Positions 1 through 6,088 of a stretch of DNA of 6,137 bases are shown here, one piece after another (within the stretch, counting starts at the first letter, position 1; every line of letters begins with the position of its first letter). Below the pieces are notes generated by a model. It had not been told where the DNA came from. It saw only the letters and a list, made by a program, of their open reading frames with translations, and did not search any database. The DNA comes from Bacillota bacterium (GTDB lineage: Bacteria > Bacillota > Clostridia > Christensenellales > Aristaeellaceae). Both the position numbers and the translations under genes were made by a program. Location of the stretch: the NCBI GenBank assembly GCA_023459675.1, contig JAEWTC010000185.1:1-6137 (forward strand). Direction: 5' to 3'.

Positions 1-801
1 CAGGCCGAGCCCCAGATAATAACCCTGCCGCCAGTACGTAAGGTTATGCCGCGATTCGTAGCCCGGCCTTGCGAAATTGGAAATCTCATAGCGCGGGTAC
101 GATAGCCGCTCCAGCAGCGCAATCCCCGCGTCCACCATATCGGCGGTTTCGTCCTCGTCGGGCAGAACGGCCGTACCGTTTTGTAACATCGCTTCCAGCT
201 TGGTTCCGGCCTCCACTTTCAGCGTATAGGCGGAGATGTGCTGTACGCCCAGCTGCGCCGCGGCCGTGATGGACTGCAGATAATCGTCGCACGTTTGTCC
301 CGGCAGCCCTGCCATCAGGTCCACGCTCAGGTTCGTGATCCCGTGCCCGCGCGCCATGGTAAGCGCGTCCTCCGCCTGCGCAAAGCTGTGAATACGCCCA
401 AGCATCCGCAGCAAACGCTCCTGTTTGGCCTGCACGCCCAGGGATAGGCGGTTCATGCCCGCCTCCGCCATTGCGGCCAGCCAGGCGTCCGTCACCGTGC
501 CGGGGTTGGCCTCGTACGTAAACTCCGCGCCGGGAAGAATTTTGAAGCATTGGCGCAGTTTCCGCGTCACCCGCCCTATCAGCGGCGCGGGCACGATGGA
601 CGGCGTTCCCCCGCCGAAGTAAACGGTGGAAAGCTCCGCGTCCGGGTATCTTACGGAAGCGAGCTCCATTTCGCGCATCAGGGATTTACAATAGTTTTCG
701 ATTGCCGCCGCATCCGCGGCGAACGAACAGAAGTCGCAGTACACGCACTTCGACCGGCAAAACGGGATATGCACGTAGATGGACATCCGCAACGGTTTCA
801 C
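1..801 (-). CDS. hemW: HemW, radical SAM haem chaperone (HemN-like), C-terminus cut by window edge
   Basis: This is the first 267 codons of a protein usually about 380 residues long; the rest lies beyond the left edge. Taking GTG at 801 as start gives MKPLRMSIYVHIPFC. The radical SAM cluster motif CX3CX2C is at residues 15, 19 and 22 and is followed by Asp-Phe. It therefore lacks the extra Cys of true HemN coproporphyrinogen dehydrogenase, which points to HemW. Further family motifs are GGGTPS (63-68), EANPGT (97-102), SLGVQ (120-124), VDLMAGLPGQT (160-170), HISAYTL (188-194) and YEISNF (238-243). HemW proteins bind a 4Fe-4S cluster and SAM and are thought to deliver haem to target proteins in the cytoplasm. 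The start is uncertain. GTG 801 has a weak AGG seven bases upstream, while ATG codons at 828, 825 and 786 are in frame but lack a ribosome-binding site. The gene is divergent from lepA, whereas many Firmicutes carry it directly downstream of lepA on the same strand. Confidence 0.93.
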   Translation of the reverse strand, partial: MKPLRMSIYVHIPFCRSKCVYCDFCSFAADAAAIENYCKSLMREMELASVRYPDAELSTVYFGGGTPSIVPAPLIGRVTRKLRQCFKILPGAEFTYEANPGTVTDAWLAAMAEAGMNRLSLGVQAKQERLLRMLGRIHSFAQAEDALTMARGHGITNLSVDLMAGLPGQTCDDYLQSITAAAQLGVQHISAYTLKVEAGTKLEAMLQNGTAVLPDEDETADMVDAGIALLERLSYPRYEISNFARPGYESRHNLTYWRQGYYLGLGL

Positions 802-857
802 CCCACAGCCTGTATTCGGGTTCATCATAGCACGGGCGCGGCGTTTTGACCATCGTA

Positions 858-864
858 CCCCCTT
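858..864 (-). promoter_or_regulatory. Strong Shine-Dalgarno site upstream of hemW, but out of frame with it
   Basis: The minus strand reads AAGGGGG here, followed four bases later by an ATG at 853-851. That ATG opens a 55-codon frame ending at 686, which overlaps the start of hemW in another frame. It is the only good ribosome-binding site in front of hemW. It could serve a small leader peptide, or the true hemW start if a base is missing or extra in the assembly. I see no convincing -35/-10 pair for hemW on this strand. Confidence 0.4.
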
Positions 865-884
865 GTAAACCGCATGGCGCGGCA

Positions 885-913
885 TTGCCAATTTGCATAA
901 AATACAGTATGAT
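885..913 (+). promoter_or_regulatory. lepA promoter (sigma-A/sigma-70 type)
   Basis: TTGCCA at 885-890 and TATGAT at 908-913 each match the consensus hexamers at five of six positions and are separated by the ideal 17 bases. Transcription would begin near 920, giving an untranslated leader of about 30 bases that contains AGGAGG at 941-946. No other promoter-like pair in the hemW-lepA spacer is as good. Confidence 0.75.
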
Positions 914-951
914 ACTCCACGGAAACGGATCATTGTGAGCAGGAGGATTCC

Positions 952-2760
952 ATGCCAAACGACAGGCTTTCCCACATCCGCAATTTCTGCATCATTGCGC
1001 ATATCGACCACGGCAAATCTACGCTGGCGGACCGCATTCTGGAGCTGACCGGCGTGTTTGAGCGGCGCGAAATGGTGGAGCAGATTTTAGACAGCATGGA
1101 ATTGGAGCGCGAGCGCGGCATTACCATCAAAAGCAAAGCGGTTCACATGCAATACCTGGCCAAGGACGGGCAGACCTATACCCTCAACCTGATCGACACC
1201 CCCGGCCACGTGGACTTCAGCTACGAGGTCAGCCGCGCGCTGGCCGCCTGCGAAGGCGCGCTTCTGGTGGTGGACGCCACCCAGGGCATCGAGGCGCAGA
1301 CGCTGGCCAACGTATATATGGCGCTGGAACACGATTTGGAAACCATCCCCGTCATCAATAAAATAGACCTTCCCGGCGCGCAGGTGGCCGAGGTAAAGCA
1401 CGAGATTGAAGAAGTGATCGGGCTGGACACCTCCGAAGCGCCCACGATTTCCGCCAAAACCGGCGAAAACGTGGAAACCGTTCTGGAAGCCGTCGTCAAG
1501 CACATTCCCCCGCCCAAGGGCGATGAAAACGCACCGCTGCAGGCGCTGATTTTCGACGCGTTTTACGACAACTACCGCGGCGCGCTGTGCTTTGTGCGCG
1601 TTATGCAGGGCACGGTCAAACAGGGCATGCGCATGCGCATGATGGCCAGCAAAGCGGAATTCGAAATCGTGGAAGTGGGCACGTTCAACCCCGGGTACAA
1701 CCCCTGCGAAATGCTGATGGCGGGCGACGTGGGTTATATCAGCGCTTCGATCAAGGATATTTCCGACACCCGCGTGGGCGACACCATTACCGACGCCGCG
1801 CGCCCCGCCGAACAGCCCCTGCCCGGTTACCGCACCGTAACCCCGATGGTGTTTTGCGGCATTTACCCCGCCGACGGCGCGGATTACGACACCCTGAAGG
1901 ACGCGCTGGCCAAGCTGCGCATGAACGACGCCTCCATCTCCTACGAGCCGGAAACGTCGGTAGCGCTGGGCTACGGCTTCCGCTGCGGCTTTCTGGGGCT
2001 GCTGCACATGGATATTATCTCCCAGCGGCTGGAGCGGGAGTTTGACTTAAACCTCATCACCACGGCGCCCAACGTGATCTACCACGTTTTCAAGACCGAC
2101 GGAACGATGATCGCGATCGACAATCCCTCCAATCTGCCGGATCTCAGCGTGATCGACCACATGGAGGAGCCCTACGTGCTTGCGACTATCTACACGCCGC
2201 AGGACGCCGTGGGAACGCTGATGGAAGTGTGCAAGGACAAACGCGGCACGTTTTTGGATATGCAGTACGAGGGCGGCCGCGTGAAGCTGACCTACGACAT
2301 GCCGCTCAACGAGATTATTTTCGATTTCTTCGACCAGATCAAAAGCCGCTCCCGCGGCTACGCCAGCTTTGACTACGAGCTGAAGGGATATCAGGAAAGC
2401 GATCTGGTGAAGCTGGATATCCTGCTCAACGGCGACCTGTGCGACGCGTTTACCATCATCGTTCACCGGGACAAGGCATACGGGCGTGGCCGCGGCATTG
2501 CCAAGAAGCTGATCGAGGTCATCCCGCGGCAGCAGTTTGAAATTCCCATCCAGGCCGCGATCGGCGGGAAGGTGATCGCGCGTGAAACCGTGCGCGCCGT
2601 GCGCAAGGACGTGCTTGCCAAGTGCTACGGCGGCGACATCACCCGCAAGAAAAAGCTTTTGGAGAAACAAAAAGAAGGCAAAAAGCGCATGCGCCAGTTC
2701 GGCTCCGTGGAAGTGCCAAGCGAGGCCTTCATCGCGGTGCTGAAGATGGACGATAACTGA
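952..2760 (+). CDS. lepA: LepA, elongation factor 4, ribosome-associated translational GTPase
   Basis: This is a complete 602-residue protein of normal family length (about 600). It is a cytoplasmic GTPase that binds ribosomes; proposed roles are back-translocation of stalled ribosomes and assistance in 30S biogenesis or initiation. All GTPase motifs are present: G1 AHIDHGKST (16-24), G2 RERGITIK (53-60), G3 DTPGHVDF (82-89), G4 NKID (136-139) and G5 SAK (167-169). The lepA-specific C-terminus is intact, with the run GKVIARETVRAVRKDV, the Lys-rich stretch DITRKKKLLEKQKEGKKR and the ending SVEVPSEAFIAVLK. The start is set by AGGAGG at 941-946, five bases before the ATG, and by the usual N-terminal fit to the family. 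The gene has its own promoter upstream and a terminator directly downstream, so it appears to be a single-gene transcript. Confidence 0.98.
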   Translation: MPNDRLSHIRNFCIIAHIDHGKSTLADRILELTGVFERREMVEQILDSMELERERGITIKSKAVHMQYLAKDGQTYTLNLIDTPGHVDFSYEVSRALAACEGALLVVDATQGIEAQTLANVYMALEHDLETIPVINKIDLPGAQVAEVKHEIEEVIGLDTSEAPTISAKTGENVETVLEAVVKHIPPPKGDENAPLQALIFDAFYDNYRGALCFVRVMQGTVKQGMRMRMMASKAEFEIVEVGTFNPGYNPCEMLMAGDVGYISASIKDISDTRVGDTITDAARPAEQPLPGYRTVTPMVFCGIYPADGADYDTLKDALAKLRMNDASISYEPETSVALGYGFRCGFLGLLHMDIISQRLEREFDLNLITTAPNVIYHVFKTDGTMIAIDNPSNLPDLSVIDHMEEPYVLATIYTPQDAVGTLMEVCKDKRGTFLDMQYEGGRVKLTYDMPLNEIIFDFFDQIKSRSRGYASFDYELKGYQESDLVKLDILLNGDLCDAFTIIVHRDKAYGRGRGIAKKLIEVIPRQQFEIPIQAAIGGKVIARETVRAVRKDVLAKCYGGDITRKKKLLEKQKEGKKRMRQFGSVEVPSEAFIAVLKMDDN

Positions 2761-2776
2761 CGGCTGAACGCCAAAG

Positions 2777-2806
2777 AAACCCGCATGGTTCCATGCGGGT
2801 TTTCCC
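2777..2806 (+). terminator. Rho-independent terminator of lepA
   Basis: A perfect inverted repeat starts 17 bases after the lepA stop codon. AAACCCGCATGG (2777-2788) pairs with CCATGCGGGTTT (2791-2802). In practice the loop would be four bases (GTTC) on an 11-pair stem. The right arm runs into TTTT then CCC. The GC-rich stem and the position fit a terminator well; the T run is short. It separates lepA from the next gene. Confidence 0.82.
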
Positions 2807-2871
2807 TTCACCCGGCAGCAGAAAATAGCCGTACGTGCAAACGAAACGCCGGTATTCCACTGCCGAAGTAT

Positions 2872-2901
2872 TTGACACTCTCCGGCCTGTTGCCCTATAA
2901 T
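2872..2901 (+). promoter_or_regulatory. Consensus promoter of the glycosyltransferase gene
   Basis: TTGACA (2872-2877) and TATAAT (2896-2901) match the housekeeping-sigma consensus at all twelve positions, with an 18-base spacer. Transcription would start near 2908, about 132 bases before the start codon at 3040. A promoter this close to consensus is expected to be strong unless it is repressed or the leader RNA limits expression. Confidence 0.85.
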
Positions 2902-2903
2902 TT

Positions 2904-2922
2904 AGCGTAACGGGCGTACGCT
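2904..2922. repeat. Operator-like inverted repeat at the transcription start
   Basis: AGCGTA (2904-2909) and TACGCT (2917-2922) are perfect inverted arms around a seven-base centre. They lie two bases after the -10 box, across the expected start site. A repressor dimer bound here would block RNA polymerase. Six-base arms can arise by chance, so function is inferred only from position. Confidence 0.35.
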
Positions 2923-3039
2923 TGCCAAACAAGGTTTCCACGGGGTAAAACGTTCCAGCAAGAACGATGAACCGCATATTCGGCAAGTAAGCCGCCGCAC
3001 GGTCACGCGGGGCGGTGCGGCGCAAGGAAGGCGAAGCGC
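2908..3039 (+). promoter_or_regulatory. Long, possibly structured 5' leader of the glycosyltransferase gene
   Basis: The stretch between promoter and start codon contains nested complementary segments. CTTGCC (2921-2926) can pair with GGCAAG (2982-2987) as a closing helix. Inside it CGTTC (2951-2955) pairs with GAACG (2962-2966) around a six-base loop. Next, CGCCGCAC (2993-3000) pairs with GTGCGGCG (3015-3022), ending two bases before the Shine-Dalgarno AAGGAAGG (3024-3031). I compared it from memory with common riboswitch cores, including both cyclic-di-GMP classes, and recognised none. It could be a cis-regulatory RNA or simply a GC-rich untranslated region. Confidence 0.4.
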
Positions 3040-5163
3040 ATGATTTTCGAAGGGTACGCAGCCATACTGTATGGCATCGGTTTCGCTTTGGTTCTGGTTT
3101 ACCTGGTGCTGGGCTTCGACGATTTGCTATGGGACGTCTACACCACCTTCCTCAGGCGGCTGCGCGGCAAACAAAAGCTTGACTTCCGAAAACTGGATAC
3201 GGTTCCGCCCAAGCTTCTGGCGGTTACCATTGCCGCATGGCATGAGGAAAACGTGCTGGGCGACGTGATTGACAACTTCATCGATTCCGCCAGCTATCCC
3301 CGGTCCATGTACCACGTGTTCCTGGGGGTGTATCCAAACGACCCGGCTACGCGCGCGGTGGCGGAACAGCTTGCCCAGCGCTACGAGAACGTGCACGTGA
3401 TTGTGAACTCCCTGCCGGGGCCCACGTCCAAGGCGCAGAACATCAACCACGTGATCCGGCAGATACGCGAATACGAGCAGCAGCACGCAGTGGAGTTCGC
3501 CTCGCTGACCATACACGATTCCGAGGACGTGGTTCACCCCTACGAGCTTCTGGTGACCAGCTATCTTCTGGAAACGCACGACGCGCTGCAGTTTCCCGTG
3601 TTCCCGCTGATTCGCATGCCCCGCTTTTCCAACTTCTTCAAGTTCATCACGTCCGGCACCTATGCCGACGAGTTTGCGGAGAACCACTACACCACCATGC
3701 TCAGCCGGTACATGGTGAACGCTTTTGTGCCCGCGGCGGGCACGGGTTTCGCCCTCTCGCGCAAAACGCTTGCCTACTTCGGCAACGACGACGTTCTGCC
3801 AAGCGAAAGCCTGACGGAAGATTACCGTCTGTCGCTGACGCTGTTTGAGAACAATATCCGCCTGTACTACGTTTTGGAGCGCGTGCCGCGCATCAACAAC
3901 CGGCGGCAGGTGGTGTGGGATTACGTCACCACGCGCTCGATGTTCCCCAACACCTTCCGTTCGGCCGTAAAGCAGAAAGCGCGCTGGATTTTGGGGATTA
4001 CGATGCAGTCCGTCAAGTTCCGCGATATTTTCCTTACGAAAGGAATCCCGTTCCTCGGCCGCTATTCCCTCTATAAGGATCTGAAGGCAAAAATCGGAAA
4101 CCTGCTGTCGATGATCGGGTACCCGGTGCTTGCTTATTTCTTCGCTTCGCTGTTTCTGCCGCTCCAGCCGATCTTCCCTTTGTACAGCGCCTCGTGGTGG
4201 CTGAGCCTGGCCGTATCCGCCATGATGGTGGAACGCCAGCTGTTCCGGGCCATCGCCATTTACAACGTATACGGAATGCGCAGCGTGTTTTTCGCATGCC
4301 TGTTCCCGCCTCTCTTCCCCATCCGTCTCATCTGGGGCAACATCATCAACCTCACCGCCACGCTGCGGGCCTACCGCCAGCGTTTCATAGCCGGCCGGAA
4401 ACGCGCGCGCAAAAACGCAAGCCGCGCCGCCGGGCAGCCCCCGCAGGTGAAATGGGCGAAAACCGATCACGCGTTTCTGGATGAACAGGTGCTGCGGCGC
4501 TACCGGCGCACCCTGGGCGATATTCTGCTGGAACGGGGTTACATCGCCACCGAAACCCTGCAGGACGCGCTGCAAAAGGCGAAGATCAGCGAAGAGCGCC
4601 TGGGCGAGTATCTGCTGAAAAACAACCTGATCGGCGAAGACGAGCTGCAGGAGGCTTTATCCCGCGTGAAACACACGCAGCACGTGAACGCCCGCCATTT
4701 GGAGCGCTATGGGTTGGAGCGCTATGCAAACCGTTTTGACGAGCTGCAGTTGCGCAGCCTGAACGCGCTGCCCTTGATGCCTTGCGAAAGCGGGTATGTG
4801 TTTGCCCTCTGCGACGAAAGCCCGCCTACCGCCGCGGCAACCATCGGCAAGGCGTACGGCATCCAGCTGAAAATCGTGTTCTTCACGCGGCTGGCCGTAT
4901 TGCGCGGGCTGGATATCATGTTCAGCAACGAACCCCGCGGCAAGGATTACGATACGCCCGCATCCCGCCTGTACGAAGCCGGGAAGCTGAACTGCGAGCA
5001 GCTGATTCTGACCCGCAACTATACCTACAAAACCGGCAAAACGGAAGACGAGGTCCTCACCGCGATGGGGCTGGTACCGGCGGCCGGGGAGATTGCCCCG
5101 GGGAAAAGCCTGAAACCCGGCCGCGCGGCCGCAAAAACAAAAAAGGCCCGCAACGCCGGTTGA
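3040..5163 (+). CDS. NfrB-like membrane glycosyltransferase (GT family 2) with C-terminal MshEN/GspE-N-like module
   Basis: A 707-residue inner-membrane protein. One N-terminal membrane segment (about 7-25) is followed by GFDDLLWD, a feature I associate with the NfrB family. The cytoplasmic GT-2 domain spans about 58-320: DxD-like HDSED (159-163), GTGFALSR (234-241), acceptor-site LTEDYRLSL (258-266) and QKARW (312-316), which fits the QxxRW motif of processive synthases. Hydrophobic stretches follow at about 353-375, 386-410 and 415-440, the last with WGNIINLTATLRAYRQ. Residues 491-543 form two MshEN-like repeats (LGDILLERGYI, then RLGEYLLKNNLI). Residues 572-625 (ALPLMP onward) resemble the N-terminal domain of GspE/PilB ATPases, and the tail (698-707) is basic. 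E. coli NfrB builds a surface polysaccharide under cyclic-di-GMP control and is the phage N4 receptor factor; the same role here is an inference. AAGGAAGG lies eight bases before ATG. The sugar substrate is unknown, and no NfrA-like porin is visible nearby. Confidence 0.87.
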   Translation: MIFEGYAAILYGIGFALVLVYLVLGFDDLLWDVYTTFLRRLRGKQKLDFRKLDTVPPKLLAVTIAAWHEENVLGDVIDNFIDSASYPRSMYHVFLGVYPNDPATRAVAEQLAQRYENVHVIVNSLPGPTSKAQNINHVIRQIREYEQQHAVEFASLTIHDSEDVVHPYELLVTSYLLETHDALQFPVFPLIRMPRFSNFFKFITSGTYADEFAENHYTTMLSRYMVNAFVPAAGTGFALSRKTLAYFGNDDVLPSESLTEDYRLSLTLFENNIRLYYVLERVPRINNRRQVVWDYVTTRSMFPNTFRSAVKQKARWILGITMQSVKFRDIFLTKGIPFLGRYSLYKDLKAKIGNLLSMIGYPVLAYFFASLFLPLQPIFPLYSASWWLSLAVSAMMVERQLFRAIAIYNVYGMRSVFFACLFPPLFPIRLIWGNIINLTATLRAYRQRFIAGRKRARKNASRAAGQPPQVKWAKTDHAFLDEQVLRRYRRTLGDILLERGYIATETLQDALQKAKISEERLGEYLLKNNLIGEDELQEALSRVKHTQHVNARHLERYGLERYANRFDELQLRSLNALPLMPCESGYVFALCDESPPTAAATIGKAYGIQLKIVFFTRLAVLRGLDIMFSNEPRGKDYDTPASRLYEAGKLNCEQLILTRNYTYKTGKTEDEVLTAMGLVPAAGEIAPGKSLKPGRAAAKTKKARNAG

Positions 5164-5191
5164 GCCGGGGCGTCTGCGCGGCGTAATGCGA

Positions 5192-5225
5192 TTGTTTCAG
5201 AATCGAAAATGTAGTATACTATAAT
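5192..5225 (+). promoter_or_regulatory. Probable promoter of the PDZ-protein gene
   Basis: TATACT (5215-5220) lies 17 bases after TTGTTT (5192-5197), a weak -35. An overlapping perfect TATAAT (5220-5225) has no good -35 at standard distance. Either -10 would start transcription near 5227-5232, leaving a leader of about 45 bases with AAGGAGG at 5261-5267. The region between the two genes is AT-rich against its GC-rich surroundings, which supports a promoter. Confidence 0.55.
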
Positions 5226-5232
5226 AAACATT
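5208..5232. repeat. Palindromes over the -10 region
   Basis: TAGTATACTA (5212-5221) is a perfect ten-base palindrome covering the first -10 box. AATGT (5208-5212) and ACATT (5228-5232) flank both -10 boxes as an inverted pair. A further pair, CGATT (5189-5193) and AATCG (5201-5205), straddles the -35. These could be repressor sites, but AT-rich promoter DNA yields short palindromes easily. Confidence 0.3.
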
Positions 5233-5275
5233 CGAAAACGCCATAACCAGCACCCCATATAAGGAGGATCATCCG

Positions 5276-6088
5276 ATGAAACGCTCATTTAAGTTATTCG
5301 GTTCCCTATTGCTCATCCTCAGTCTCTGCGCCTTCGTGATATCCGCGTCCGCCCAGGCCGACGCCGACACGCTGCGGATCACCAAGATCGAGATCAGCGA
5401 GGAGGGCGGCACCAAGCTGCAAACCACCCTGACGAATACCGGAACCGACGCGATCGACGAATTCGCCCTTGCCCTCGTGTTTCTCAACGCCGACGGCGAA
5501 CAGATTTACGGTTACGACACCACGCTGGAAGGGTATAATGCAGAGGTCTGCAACTGGTACTATACGCCGGAGGACCCAATTGCCGCCGGCGGCACATTCC
5601 TGACCACCGACGTTTTCACCGCGTATGAAGGCACGGCGGCTGTGGCGGTTGCGATCCGCTATTATCACGTGGTGGACGGCGATTATGTGCTCATCCCCGA
5701 AAGCAATTGGTTTTGGGCACTCCCCGGCTTTGAGACCGACGGATACCAGGAAGGCCGTATGTTCTATACCGCGCCGTCCGCCGAACTGTATTCCTCCATC
5801 GAAGGTTTCAACCTCGGTTATCAATACTATCTGCTGGACGATTACAACGCGGCCTATTATGGCAAGAACCAGGGCGGCGAATGGATTCATACCGTAGATG
5901 CCGATAGCCCTGCCGCCGCGGCCGGCCTGCAGGTTGGAGACCTTGTGCTGTTTGCGGGCGGCATGAAACCCACGGAGAACCTGTACGCCGTGGAGTACGC
6001 GATGGCCGATATCATGAACGGAGAAAGGGTGGATTGGGTTTACGAGCGCGACGGCAAAGTGTACGTCACCCAGGTGAGCAAACCGTAA
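5276..6088 (+). CDS. Secreted PDZ-domain protein without a protease domain
   Basis: A complete 270-residue protein. The N-terminus is a classical signal peptide: a Lys/Arg start, a hydrophobic core (8-22), then SASA with likely signal peptidase I cleavage after Ala26. Cys18 is preceded by Leu, so it is not a lipobox. Residues 32-130 are rich in beta-strand-like segments with the pattern LQTTLTNTGTDAIDEFALAL, resembling Ig-like FxLYD/CARDB-type extracellular domains; I cannot name the family. Residues 178-268 form a PDZ domain: the strand LGYQYYLL, the turn DSPAAAAGLQVGDLVLFAGG (211-229) and a final strand pair ending VYVTQVSKP. No trypsin-like, S41 or metalloprotease motif is present, so it probably binds peptides or protein C-termini outside the membrane. 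AAGGAGG eight bases before ATG fixes the start. It follows the glycosyltransferase by 112 bases with its own promoter, so joint function is possible but unproven. Confidence 0.82.
   Translation: MKRSFKLFGSLLLILSLCAFVISASAQADADTLRITKIEISEEGGTKLQTTLTNTGTDAIDEFALALVFLNADGEQIYGYDTTLEGYNAEVCNWYYTPEDPIAAGGTFLTTDVFTAYEGTAAVAVAIRYYHVVDGDYVLIPESNWFWALPGFETDGYQEGRMFYTAPSAELYSSIEGFNLGYQYYLLDDYNAAYYGKNQGGEWIHTVDADSPAAAAGLQVGDLVLFAGGMKPTENLYAVEYAMADIMNGERVDWVYERDGKVYVTQVSKP

Noticed and set aside
1625..1641. Tandem GCATGC hexamers
   Set aside because: They encode the Met-Arg alternation of a conserved lepA region and need no separate explanation.
1087..2007. Open frame of 306 codons on the minus strand inside lepA
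   Set aside because: It is antisense to a fully conserved lepA reading frame. High GC at third codon positions removes stops from the opposite strand. The translated sequence is rich in His, Gly, Ala and Val with no recognisable domain.
2047..2811. Open frame of 254 codons on the minus strand over the end of lepA
   Set aside because: It is again antisense to lepA and even runs through the terminator; no family motif was seen.
2813..2865. Inverted pair CGGCAG (2813-2818) and CTGCCG (2860-2865) upstream of the glycosyltransferase promoter
   Set aside because: Six-base arms 41 bases apart are expected by chance in GC-rich DNA, and there is no supporting context.
3127..4575. Open frame of 482 codons on the minus strand inside the glycosyltransferase gene
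   Set aside because: Its length is striking but it mirrors the codon bias of the sense gene. The product is His/Arg/Gly-rich without domain features, and the sense strand has clear GT-2 motifs.
5118..5131. Fourteen-base palindrome CGGCCGCGCGGCCG near the end of the glycosyltransferase gene
   Set aside because: It lies in the coding sequence for a Gly/Arg/Ala-rich tail and is followed by an A run rather than a T run, so it is not a terminator on the plus strand. The T run on the minus strand is on the wrong side of the palindrome.
5155..5175. Possible terminator after the glycosyltransferase gene
   Set aside because: CGCCGG and CCGGGGCG can pair only with a bulge, and there is no T run.
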